Shown: piece by piece, positions 10,266 through 19,070 of the stretch | Numbering within the stretch: position 1 is the first letter of the stretch | Layout: each line of letters opens with the position of its first letter | DNA from: Serinicoccus chungangensis | Lineage (GTDB): Bacteria > Actinomycetota > Actinomycetes > Actinomycetales > Dermatophilaceae | DNA: 64,000 nt | NCBI RefSeq assembly: GCF_006337125.1 | Contig: NZ_CP040887.1 | Location: 3,399,443 to 3,463,442 of the forward strand | Reading direction: 5' to 3' | Notes under the pieces: model-generated | What the model saw: only the letters and a program-made list of their open reading frames with translations | Told to the model about the DNA's origin: nothing | Databases searched by the model: none | Program-made: the position numbers and the translations under genes

Positions 10266-12412
10266 CCGCCGGCACCGCCCAGCGGGCCGGGGTCGCCTCC
10301 CCCGCGTCGGGCACCAGCCGGCTGCGCGGGGACATCGAAGGGCTGCGCGCGATCGCGGTCCTCATGGTGCTGGCCTTCCACGTGGGCCTGCCCGGGTCCG
10401 GCGGCGGCTTCGCCGGCGTCGACGTCTTCTTCGTCATCTCGGGCTACCTCATCACCAGCCAGCTGGTGCGCGAGGCCAGGCGGGACGGGCGCATCTCGCT
10501 GCCCCGGTTCTACGCCCGCCGCGCGCGCCGGCTGCTGCCGGCGGCGTCGCTGGTGCTGGTGGTCACGACGCTGGCCGGGTGGCTGCTCCTGCCGCGCGGC
10601 CGGCACGCCGACCTCGGCACCGAGGTCCTCGCGGCCACAGGGTATGTCGTCAACTGGCTCCTCGCGTGGCGCGAGGTGGACTACCTCGCCGAGGACCAGA
10701 ACCCCTCCCTGGTGCAGCACTACTGGTCGCTGTCCGTGGAGGAGCAGTTCTACGTCGTGTGGCCGCTGCTCATCATCGTCGTGCTGTGGCTGGTCCGACG
10801 GCACGGGCTGCGGCTCCTGCCGCTGCTGACCCTGGCGCTGACCGTCGTGGTGCTCGCCAGCTTCGCGTGGTCCGTGGTCCGGACCGCGGCCTCGCCGGGC
10901 GAGGCCTACTTCGCCACCACCACCCGGGTCTGGCAGCTGGGGGTCGGCGCGCTGCTCGTCCTCCTCACCCCGCTGGAGCGGCTGCCGCAGGCCGCCCGCA
11001 CGCTGCTGGCCGCCGGCGGGGTCGTCGGCATCGCCCTCACCCTCGTCACGGTGGACACCGGGACCCCGTGGCCGGGCACCGCAGCCGCGCTGCCCACCCT
11101 CGCGACGGCGGCCGTCATCGCGGCCGGCCTCCACCCCGGGGGCTCACCGGTCGCGCGGCTGCTCGGGGTCGCGCCGCTGCGCCTCGTGGGTGGTTTGTCC
11201 TACGGCCTCTACCTCTGGCACTGGCCGCTGCTGCAGCTGCTCGCCGAGCGGGTGCCGGGGGCCGGGATGCCGCTGCGCCTGGGCGTGGCCCTGCTGGCGG
11301 TCCTCCTGGCCTGGCTCACGCTGCACCTCGTCGAGAACCCGCTGCGCTACTCCCCGGTGCTCACCCGGTCGCCCCGGCCCGCGCTCCTGGCCGGGGCCGC
11401 GGCGATGGCCACCTCGGCCGCCCTGGCGGCCGCGCTCGTGGCGAGCGCGCCCTCCCTCGAGGAGCCGGACGCGGCCGCGGCGCGGGCGTCCGTGGGCGCC
11501 CTCGCCCTGGTCGACCCGGACAGCCGCGGCACCGCGCAGCTGGGGCTGGTCGACGACCCGGGAGCCGTGACCGGCCAGGTCGACCAGCCCGTCCCCGACC
11601 CGGCCGTGGCCGACGAGGACATCTCGCTCGCCTACCGCGCGGGCTGCCAGGTGAGCACGAGCGGCACCGGGCTGCCCAGCGCTCAGGACTGCACCTTCGG
11701 CGACCCCGACGGGGACCTGCAGGTGGCCGTCGTCGGCGACTCGAAGATGGAGCAGTGGAGCTCGGCGCTGCACGCCATCGGGCTGAAGGAGGGCTGGCGG
11801 GTGCGGTTCTACACGAAGTCGGCGTGCGGCTTCGTCGCGGAGGGCCGGTCGCCGGAGTGCCACGACTACAACCGGATGCTCTCGCAGCACCTGGGCGAGG
11901 CCGGGAACGCCCCCGACCTCGTCCTCACGTCGGTGGGGCAGGGCTACCCCGCAGAGCTCGCCGGCTCGATGGTCGACCTGCTGCAGCCGGCCACCGACCG
12001 GGGCGCCCGGGTCGTCCTGGTCGCCGACACCCCGCTGCCCGAACCGCGCGGGGTGGCCGAGGGGGTCAGCAGCTTCGAGTGCCTGGACCAGCACCGCGAG
12101 GACATCACCCCGTGCTGGAGCCCGGCCGCCCCGGCGTCCGGGACCCGCCTGCTCACCGAGGTGGCCGGGCGGCTCGACGCCCCGCTGGTGGAGCTGCTGC
12201 CCTGGGTCTGTCCCGCGCCCGAGCGGCTCGACGGGTGCGCGCCCGTCGTCGGTGGCGTCGTCGTCAACCGTCAGGGCAGCCACCTGACCGCGACCTACGT
12301 GCGCTCGCTCACCCCCGTGCTCCACCACGAGCTCACCCGGCTCGGGATCACGACGACCCCGCCGGAGGAGATCAGCTGGGAGCTGCCGCAGGACCCGGCG
12401 CCGGGGCGCTGA
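10262..12412 (+). CDS. OafA-type O-acyltransferase with C-terminal SGNH domain (second of tandem pair)
   Basis: Close paralogue of the preceding gene, 716 residues, starting at the GTG that overlaps its stop (GTGA). It has an acyltransferase-3 membrane domain ([36 protein letters not shown]) followed by an extracellular SGNH-like domain. Again the catalytic serine block is GDSK (VGDSKMEQW) and the His block is NRQGSHLTATY, both departing from the canonical GDSH and DxxH in the same way as its neighbour. The tandem arrangement suggests two acylation sites or two acyl donors on one polymer. It runs convergently into the ATP-grasp gene with only six bases between the stops. Confidence 0.88.
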   Translation: MTAGTAQRAGVASPASGTSRLRGDIEGLRAIAVLMVLAFHVGLPGSGGGFAGVDVFFVISGYLITSQLVREARRDGRISLPRFYARRARRLLPAASLVLVVTTLAGWLLLPRGRHADLGTEVLAATGYVVNWLLAWREVDYLAEDQNPSLVQHYWSLSVEEQFYVVWPLLIIVVLWLVRRHGLRLLPLLTLALTVVVLASFAWSVVRTAASPGEAYFATTTRVWQLGVGALLVLLTPLERLPQAARTLLAAGGVVGIALTLVTVDTGTPWPGTAAALPTLATAAVIAAGLHPGGSPVARLLGVAPLRLVGGLSYGLYLWHWPLLQLLAERVPGAGMPLRLGVALLAVLLAWLTLHLVENPLRYSPVLTRSPRPALLAGAAAMATSAALAAALVASAPSLEEPDAAAARASVGALALVDPDSRGTAQLGLVDDPGAVTGQVDQPVPDPAVADEDISLAYRAGCQVSTSGTGLPSAQDCTFGDPDGDLQVAVVGDSKMEQWSSALHAIGLKEGWRVRFYTKSACGFVAEGRSPECHDYNRMLSQHLGEAGNAPDLVLTSVGQGYPAELAGSMVDLLQPATDRGARVVLVADTPLPEPRGVAEGVSSFECLDQHREDITPCWSPAAPASGTRLLTEVAGRLDAPLVELLPWVCPAPERLDGCAPVVGGVVVNRQGSHLTATYVRSLTPVLHHELTRLGITTTPPEEISWELPQDPAPGR

Positions 12413-12418
12413 GCGGGC

Positions 12419-13540
12419 TCATCCGCACTGCGCGCAGGGCGCGACCCGCGGCGCCCACGCCCCGGGGTCGGCCGAGCGGGAGACGTGCCCCTCGGGGTAG
12501 AGCTCGGGCATCGGGTGCTCGCCGTGCAGGATGCCCGGGGGTCGACCGGCCACGAGGTCGAGCTCGAGGCGGCTGGCGGCCGCCTCCCACCCGAGACCCA
12601 TCCGCTCGTCGTGGTCGGCGCGGAACGGCTGTCGACCACCCGGGGTCCGGGTGAGCTCGCCCAGCACCGCCCCGCGCTCGGTGCCGTAGAGATCCACCCG
12701 GATGAAGGGCAGCCCGGTGGCGAGGGAGAGGTGCCGGGCCATCTCGACCATCTCCGGCAGGTTCGGCGGCACGGGGACGGCGGAGTCGTCCTCGCGCCCG
12801 ATCATGACGGCGCCCAGCTCCGCCCCCTCCGCGTCGACGTAGCGGTACCCCATGGACCGCAGGTGACCGTGCCGGGAGACGCGCCGGAGCATGACGTGCT
12901 GCACCTCCCCGTAGCTGACGTTGATCTTCACGTCGTCCGGGATCGGGCCGCCCCCGGGCTGACGGAGCACCTCCTCGGCGAAGAAGGGTCCGCTGATCCG
13001 CTGCTGCGCCGCGCGGGAGGTGAAGTGCTCCCGCACCTCGTCCGCGCTCAGCGAGAGCACCCCGTCGAGGGTCTGGTAGCCGCCTCCGGCGACCCGCCGC
13101 AACGGCAGCACCCCGTGGCTGCCCGCGCCCCCGTCGGACTTGACGACCACCTCGTCGGGAAGGGCGTCCAGGTCGATGCCGGCCGGGTCCTCCCACACCC
13201 CGAGGATGCGGGGGGTGGGGATGCCGTGGCTGGCGGCGAGGCGGTAGTTGCGCAGCTTGAACGGCACCTGGCGCAACGGGTGGCGGCGCCCGGGGTCGAG
13301 CTCGCGCAGCCCGACGGTCACCCGTCGCAGGGTCACGAGGTGCTGGGTGAAGCTGGAGCGCAGGGCGAGCTCGGCCGGGTCCACCAGGGTCGCCGCCCGC
13401 TCCCGCTCGGCCGCCAGCGCCGTCTCCAGCGCCTCGCGCTCGGCCTCCAGCGTGCGGATGCGCTGGTTGCGCCGGCGCAGCTCGGCGTCCCGCTTCTCCA
13501 GCGGCGCGATGCGTCGGAGGACCTCACGGCGCAGGTTCAT
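12419..13540 (-). CDS. TupA-like ATP-grasp protein (teichuronopeptide-type ligase)
   Basis: A 373-residue cytoplasmic protein resembling the TupA-like ATP-grasp family, whose founding member is linked to teichuronopeptide synthesis in alkaliphilic Bacillus. ATP-grasp enzymes join a carboxylate to an amine through an acyl phosphate. Visible parts: a charged coiled coil (residues 8-50), the ATP-binding DEVVVKSDGGAGSHGV near residue 150, DDVKINVSYGEVQHVMLRR, and FIRVDLYG with a later ELTRTPGG as likely metal- and phosphate-binding segments. The C-terminus ends in CAQCG, an unusual Cys pair. The ATG at 13540 has GAGGAG upstream and overlaps the end of the preceding glycosyltransferase. Family assignment is by pattern recognition; the substrate is unknown. 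Confidence 0.75.
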   Translation of the reverse strand: MNLRREVLRRIAPLEKRDAELRRRNQRIRTLEAEREALETALAAERERAATLVDPAELALRSSFTQHLVTLRRVTVGLRELDPGRRHPLRQVPFKLRNYRLAASHGIPTPRILGVWEDPAGIDLDALPDEVVVKSDGGAGSHGVLPLRRVAGGGYQTLDGVLSLSADEVREHFTSRAAQQRISGPFFAEEVLRQPGGGPIPDDVKINVSYGEVQHVMLRRVSRHGHLRSMGYRYVDAEGAELGAVMIGREDDSAVPVPPNLPEMVEMARHLSLATGLPFIRVDLYGTERGAVLGELTRTPGGRQPFRADHDERMGLGWEAAASRLELDLVAGRPPGILHGEHPMPELYPEGHVSRSADPGAWAPRVAPCAQCG

Positions 13541-16484
13541 GACGTCTCCTCGGGGGTCGTGGTCGTCGTGGCCGTCGTGTGCCGGGGGGTCGCCCGCCAC
13601 AGCCAGCCCGGCGGCGGGGTGCCCCAGAGCCGCCGCGCGAGCGCAGCCGCGGTGGTGCCGGCCCGGCCGTCCGGGCCGGGCTCGGCGGGTCCGGGCGGGG
13701 CGTCGTCGCCGGTGCCCGGTCGGCGGTCAGGGTCAGGCCGCCCTGGTGGAGGCGCACGCCCCGGACCGCGGGCGGTGCCCCGGCCAGCAGCGGCCCGGGG
13801 GTCCACGCCGGCCCCGGCGGGTCCGGCACGTGGCCCGCGAGCCAGCCCCGCAGCTCGGTCCCGGCGAGCCCGGTGTGCTCCACGACGAGCGCGTCCGCAC
13901 GGGTGCCGTCACCGGCGCTGCGCAGCGGGACCCGGACGGGGGAGACCTCGGGCGCCTCCCGGGCACCCGGCTCCTGGGTCCGGGACGGGGCTCCCGACAG
14001 GTGCGGTCGCAGACGGTCCACGAAGCCGGCGTGGCCGTAGCGCTCGCGCACGAGGGCCGCGGTGCGCTCCACCCGCTCGCGGTAGGCGTCCGGGTCCGCG
14101 GTGTAGCGCGCCACGAGGGCCTGCGCCTCCCCCGGTGCCGCGTAGTCGAGGAGGTCGCCGAAGGTGGGCCGGTGCTTGGGGTGGGCGATGACGAGGACAC
14201 CGCTGGCGGCCGCCTCGAGCAGGGTCCGGCCGAAGGCCTCGTGGGCGTCCGGGTTGTCGAGGTAGACGTAGAAGTCCAGACCCGCGAGGAAGGGCCGGAC
14301 GTCCTCGGTGGTGGCGGGCAGGACCGTCCAGCCGTCCGGCTCCTCCCCCGGGTCCTCGGCGGCGGCGCGCAACGACGCGACGGTCTGCTCGCCGCCCAGG
14401 ACGCGCACCTCGTGGCCGGGACCGAAGGCATACCCTCGCCGCAGCTCCTCCCACGTCGGGGGGAACTTGATCCGGTCGTCGCGGGAGTGCCGCCCGACCA
14501 CGACCGTCCCGGACGCGCCGGGGGGCCGGTCGGTGGGCCGCACCGCCCAGGCGTCGGCGTCGATGAGCCCGGGGTTGTCCCACGAGGTCAACGACACCTC
14601 CGGGTCCTGCTCGCGCAGGACGCGGCGGATGGTCGGGCTCTGCGGGACCCAGGTGACCGGCGCCCCCGAAGAGCGCGCCCGCCCGCTCGGTGACGTCGGT
14701 CACGACGTACCGCTGGTCGCTGCCGTCGGGCTCCAGCGGGCCCTGGTTGGCCACGACGAGCAGGTGACGCACGCGCGCGGCGCGGGCGAGCACCGGGGGG
14801 TACTGCAGGATCGGCGGGTAGCGCACCAGGAGCACGTCGATGTCGACGTCGTCGTCGGGCAGCACCCAGGCGACCTCGCCGGAGCGCACCATCTTGGTGA
14901 ACGGGGCGGCCAGCGGCTGGTCCTGCGCCGACATGAAGCGCAGCGCCTCCAGGTGCATGACGCCGACCCGCAGTCCCGCCTCGCGAGCCGCCCGGATCTC
15001 CTCCACCATCGAGCGCTGCGGCCCGCCGAACTTGCGCCAGTCGCCGGCCACGACGAGGTCGAGCTCGCGCGGCCGGGCGTCGAGCAGGGGGTGGGGGGGC
15101 CGGGCCCAGCGCAGCGGCTCCGGGACGCGGCGCGGCGCCTCGGGGTCGAGGTATGCCGTGTCCTCACCGGCGCGGACGGCGTCGTGCCAGGGGGTGTAGA
15201 GCGCCTTGTAGAGCTGGCGCGCGGGGTGCCGGTAGCCGTTCGCGAACTCCTCCGAGGACAGCGTGGCGGTCCCGCCGCGCAGGATGGTCGTGGTCTCCTC
15301 GACGTCCCGCACCACCGGCCCGTAGGCGGCCTCCAGACGACGGGTGAACTCGGTGTCGGCGCCCTTGCGGGTGGGGTCGAAGAAGCCGATGCGGTTCATG
15401 ACCGGGAGGCGCCGGAAGAGCACGGTCGCGGCCGAGGCGAAGCGGGGCAGGTAGCCGGGCCGGGTGAGCACGAGGTCGGGGGTGACCCGCACGCCCTGCG
15501 CCCGGGTCGCGAGCAGACCGGGGTCGGCCAGCAGCGGCCCCAGGCAGACCTCAAGGGTCTGCGGGTGCCACCAGTCGTCGGAGTCGACGACGACGACGTA
15601 GTCGCCGCGGGCCAGACGCAGGGCGGTGTTGCGGGCGCGGTAGGTGCCGCCGTTGACCGCCTTGCGGACCACCCGGACCCGGGGGTCCAGGCGCTCCACC
15701 TCGGCCAGCAGGCCGGCGGTCTCCTCGTCCCCGGAGGCGTCGTCCACGACGAACAGCTCCAGGTCGCCCCAGGTCTGCGCGAGCACCGAGCGGACCGCCG
15801 TGAGCAGCGGGGGGCCGGGCCGGTAGCTGCTCATGAGGACGGTCACCAGACCGTTCCCGGCGACCGGGTCGGCGGCCCGGGTGCGCAGGGTGTCGAGGTC
15901 CGGCGCGGCACCGGCCCCGGGTGGAAGGAAGGGGGCGAGCCGGCCGCTGCCGAGGGCGGCGGAGAAGGCCGCCGCCCACCGCTCGCCCTCTCCGCCGCCC
16001 GGGGTCGAGCCGGGGGTGCAGGGCGTCGGCCCGCACCGAGGAGGTGACGCCGGGACGCACGCGGCGGTCGGAGGCCAGGTCGACGGCGCCGCGGGGGTCG
16101 CCGCCCAGGACCCGCAGCTGGGCCAGCATCTCGACGTGCTCCCGGCGCAGCACCGCGGCGTGGGGGGAGGCCACGAGCTGCTCGAGCAGCCCGCGCGCGA
16201 CGGCGATGTCCTGCGGGTCAGCGGTCTGGACGGCGAGCACGCGCGCGTGGTCGGCCACGCGAGCGGGTCGGCGTCGTCGGGGACCCCGGCCCCGGCACCG
16301 CGCTCCGCCCAGCCGGCCAGGTCGGCGGGGACGTGCCCGGGCCAGGCCGCCTCGGCCAGGACCTCCCGGCTGTGCACCGACCGGGTCCAGCAGCCGTCGC
16401 GACCAGCGCCCTCGACCGGCGGCCGGCGATGCGCGCGTGGTCGGCCGCCACCCCCCTCGTGGTGGCCACGCGGGTCGTGCTCAC
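13537..16484 (-). pseudogene. Two-domain glycosyltransferase (GT2 + GT4-like), interrupted by frameshifts
   Basis: Convincing glycosyltransferase sequence is spread over three reading frames. From a GTG at 16484 (GTGA overlap with the previous gene), a short N-terminal part passes into another frame before 16377. The frame then changes near 16256-16262, near 15996-16004, at a CCCCC run at 14663-14667, and again near 13700-13745, ending at 13537 (ATGA overlap with the ATP-grasp gene). The pieces read as an N-terminal helical region, a GT2 domain (LVTVLMSSYRPG, VVDDASGDEETAG, YVVVVDSDDWW) and a second GT1/GT4-like domain (APVTWVPQSPTIRRVL, FGRTLLEAAASGVLVIAHPKH). It is paralogous to the gene at 16992. 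Either decayed, or the assembly has indel errors in G/C runs. With all shifts repaired it would be about 980 residues. Confidence 0.75.
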
Positions 16485-16855
16485 CGCGGGTCGTGGTCGG
16501 CCTGAGCGCCCGCCCGGGCCAGCGCGTCGTCCAGCGCCGCCTGCATCCGGTCCAGCCGGCCGGTGTACTGCGCCTGGAGCAGCTGCACGGCCCCCAGGAG
16601 GTCGGACTCCGAGGGCCCGGCCGCCACCGTGGGCGGGGCCGGTGCCCTGCTGGCCCGGATCTCGTCGCGCAGGTAGGTCCGCAGGCTCCGGACGCGCCGC
16701 CACGAGTCCAGCGCGACCGCGAGGACGGCCACCCCGAGGAGCCCTCCGGCGAGCGCCGCGAGCACCGGGCTGTCGACCGCCACGCCGAGGACGAGCACCC
16801 CCGCGAGGACGAGCCCGAGGGCGGTGCCGACGACGGGGACGAGGCGGACGGGCAC
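16481..16855 (-). CDS. Small membrane protein of unknown function
   Basis: 124 residues with two closely spaced hydrophobic helices (about residues 5-24 and 28-46), followed by a cytoplasmic, partly coiled-coil tail with Gln/Arg/Ala-rich helices. I do not recognise a family. The start GTG at 16855 has AGGAAGG eight bases upstream; the frame stays open to 16900 but without a better site. First gene of a three-gene leftward operon with the interrupted glycosyltransferase and the ATP-grasp gene, each joined by four-base overlaps, so it may anchor or accompany that glycosyltransferase at the membrane. Confidence 0.6.
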   Translation of the reverse strand: MPVRLVPVVGTALGLVLAGVLVLGVAVDSPVLAALAGGLLGVAVLAVALDSWRRVRSLRTYLRDEIRASRAPAPPTVAAGPSESDLLGAVQLLQAQYTGRLDRMQAALDDALARAGAQADHDPR

Positions 16856-16917
16856 GCGACGGACCTTCCTGCACGGGGTGGGGTGTCGGGGTTCCGGCAC
16901 CGGGCCAGACGGTGTTC

Positions 16918-16923
16918 ACTGTA
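16918..16923 (-). promoter_or_regulatory. Candidate -10 element of the leftward glycosyltransferase operon
   Basis: TACAGT on the minus strand, fitting TAnnnT, about 60 bases before the GTG at 16855. It lies in the 136-base gap between divergent operons. No convincing -35 was found. Confidence 0.3.
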
Positions 16924-16991
16924 CCCCGGGGCCGGGCGCCCCGGCCCGGCACGACGCACCCGAGAGCCCACGAGGGAGACCTGTCCACCCC

Positions 16992-19070
16992 ATGAGCACC
17001 GATCCGGTCCCGTCGTGGCTCGCCTGGCAGCTCGGGCACGGTCCCGCCGGGGACGACCCGGCCGCGCTCTTCCACCTGGCGTTGCGGCACCGCTCGCCGG
17101 ACGCCCTCGAGGTGCTCGCCGAGCGGGCCACCGCGGGAGGGCACACGGCCTCGACCCTGCTCGCCGCGGTCCTCGCCGACGGGGTGCCGACGGTAGGCCT
17201 GCGCGGCACCCCGCAGCGGCGGGCGCTCGCGGGGGTCGCCTTCGTGTGGGCGGGTCTGCTGCGCTCCCAGGAGGAGCTGCGGGCCGCCGCCCTCGTCGTG
17301 GAGACGCTGTGGCGCGCCGACGGCCTGTCGTGGGTCTCCGCGCAGCTGCGCATGACCGCGCTGCAGACGCTCTACCTCGCGGGTCACCACGCGCAGCTGC
17401 AGCAGCTGCTGCCGGACGTCGAGGGGCTGCACCCCGATGCCGACCTCTATCTCCGGGTGGACCTGGCGAACCCCCACGGCGCGAGCACCGTGGCCCTGCC
17501 GGAGGCCGGCTGGGAGCGGCTGCTGGGCACCCGCTTCGCCGAGCGGGGGCTCGCCGTGCCGCGGCTGCGCGCGGTCGGTCGTGACGACGCGGTCGACGTC
17601 GGCGGGCCGCCCAGCCCCTTCGACCGCCTCGCGGCGCCGGGGCCGGTGCCGGGGGCGGCCACCGCCGGGGAGCTCGTCACCGTCATCATGCCCAGCTGGC
17701 GCCCGGACACCGGGCTGCTGACCGCGGTGCGCTCCATCACCGAGCAGACCTACCCCGAGCTGGAGATCGTCGTCGTCGACGACTGCTCGGGGCCCGACTA
17801 CGCGGACGTCTACGCGCGGGCGGCAGCGCTCGACCCCCGGGTCCGGGTCCTGACGATGGAGCACAACGGGGGCTCCTACCTCGGCAGGGCCGCGGCGATC
17901 GAGGCCTCGCGGGGCAGCCTCATCACCTTCCAGGACGCCGACGACTGGTCCCACCCGAGCCGCATCGAGCACCAGGTGCAGGCCCTGGCCGACGCCGGGC
18001 CGCAGGCCCCGATGAGCCGCAGCCTCGCGGTCCGGGCCAAGGACGACCTGACCCACCAGTGGCTGGGCTACCGCGCGGTGCGCGAGAACGCCTCCTCGCT
18101 GCTGCTGCGCCGCAGCATCCTGGAGCGCACCGGCGGCTTCCTGCCGGTGCGCAAGGGAGCGGACTCCGAGTTCGCCGAGCGGGTGGCCCGGGTGGAGGGT
18201 CAGATCGTCGACGTCGAGCTGCCCCTGGCGGTGACCCGGCTGCGGGCCGGCTCGCTCTCCCGCGGCGACTTCACCTTCTCCTGGGCCGCACCCGAGCGCC
18301 GCGCCTTCCGCTCCAGCTTCATGGCCTGGCACCGTCGGCTCAGCAGGTGGCGGCGCGAGGAGGGCGCGGTCACGGTCGACGACGCCACCCTGGCCGCGCT
18401 GCCCTTCCCCGTCCCCCGGGGCTGGACCCGCGGGCTCCCCGTCGGTGCGCTCGTCCCGGACCGGCTGGCCACGGCCTACCTCGGGTCGTTCTCGGCACCC
18501 CCGACCAGCCGCGCGAGCGCCTGGCTGCAAGGGCGGCTGCGGACCGACCCGCCCGGGCAGCGGGTCGGCCTGTGGCACCAGGAGGGGCACGCCGCGGCAG
18601 GGGTGCGCCGCGCCGAGCTGGACCGGGGCCTCGACGACGCCCTGCTGGACGGCCGGGCCTGGCTGCTGGCCCGGACCGACGACATCGCCGTGGACCGGCT
18701 CGTCGTCCTCGACCTCTCGGTCCTGGCCCTCCTGGCCGGTCAGGGGATGCGCGTGCAGGCTGGCGCGGTCGAGGTCTGGCTCAGCACCGAGAGCGTGCGC
18801 CCCGGGCCCTCGGGCCTCCCCGAGGACCTCCTGGGTGCCTCCGACCTGCTGCGGTCCTGGTGGGGTGTCCGGCCCCGGTGGGTCGTCGCCCCGTGGCTGG
18901 ACGAGGCCGAGGCGGCCGCGCTGCACCGGGCGCTGCCGGGGGTGGACCTCCGCGCCCCCGAGGACGCGCCCGATCACCGGCACGCCTCGCCCGACCCCGT
19001 CCCCGCCGGGCGGTCCGGCGCCCTGGACGTGGCCCCGGGACCGACGTCGGGGGTCCGCGGTGCCTCCTGA
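16992..19070 (+). CDS. Glycosyltransferase family 2 protein with extra N- and C-terminal regions
   Basis: 692 residues. An Ala/Leu-rich helical N-terminal region (1-215, resembling helical repeats) precedes a GT-A fold domain: LVTVIMPSWRPDTGLLTAVR, EIVVVDDCSGPDYADVY, then LITFQDADDWSHPSR with the metal-binding DxD-type aspartates, and TGGFLPVRKGADSEFAERV as the acceptor segment. The last 250 residues have no clear fold; they end near the start of the next gene, which overlaps by 11 bases. It transfers a sugar from a nucleotide donor; the specific sugar cannot be told. The ATG at 16992 follows an unremarkable leader; upstream codons look non-coding. Paralogue of the interrupted gene on the opposite strand. 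Confidence 0.85.
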   Translation: MSTDPVPSWLAWQLGHGPAGDDPAALFHLALRHRSPDALEVLAERATAGGHTASTLLAAVLADGVPTVGLRGTPQRRALAGVAFVWAGLLRSQEELRAAALVVETLWRADGLSWVSAQLRMTALQTLYLAGHHAQLQQLLPDVEGLHPDADLYLRVDLANPHGASTVALPEAGWERLLGTRFAERGLAVPRLRAVGRDDAVDVGGPPSPFDRLAAPGPVPGAATAGELVTVIMPSWRPDTGLLTAVRSITEQTYPELEIVVVDDCSGPDYADVYARAAALDPRVRVLTMEHNGGSYLGRAAAIEASRGSLITFQDADDWSHPSRIEHQVQALADAGPQAPMSRSLAVRAKDDLTHQWLGYRAVRENASSLLLRRSILERTGGFLPVRKGADSEFAERVARVEGQIVDVELPLAVTRLRAGSLSRGDFTFSWAAPERRAFRSSFMAWHRRLSRWRREEGAVTVDDATLAALPFPVPRGWTRGLPVGALVPDRLATAYLGSFSAPPTSRASAWLQGRLRTDPPGQRVGLWHQEGHAAAGVRRAELDRGLDDALLDGRAWLLARTDDIAVDRLVVLDLSVLALLAGQGMRVQAGAVEVWLSTESVRPGPSGLPEDLLGASDLLRSWWGVRPRWVVAPWLDEAEAAALHRALPGVDLRAPEDAPDHRHASPDPVPAGRSGALDVAPGPTSGVRGAS

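Noticed and set aside
14655..14675. Programmed ribosomal frameshift in the glycosyltransferase
   Set aside because: There is no slippery heptamer or convincing downstream structure, and several other frame changes occur in the same gene. A mutation or sequencing indel is simpler.
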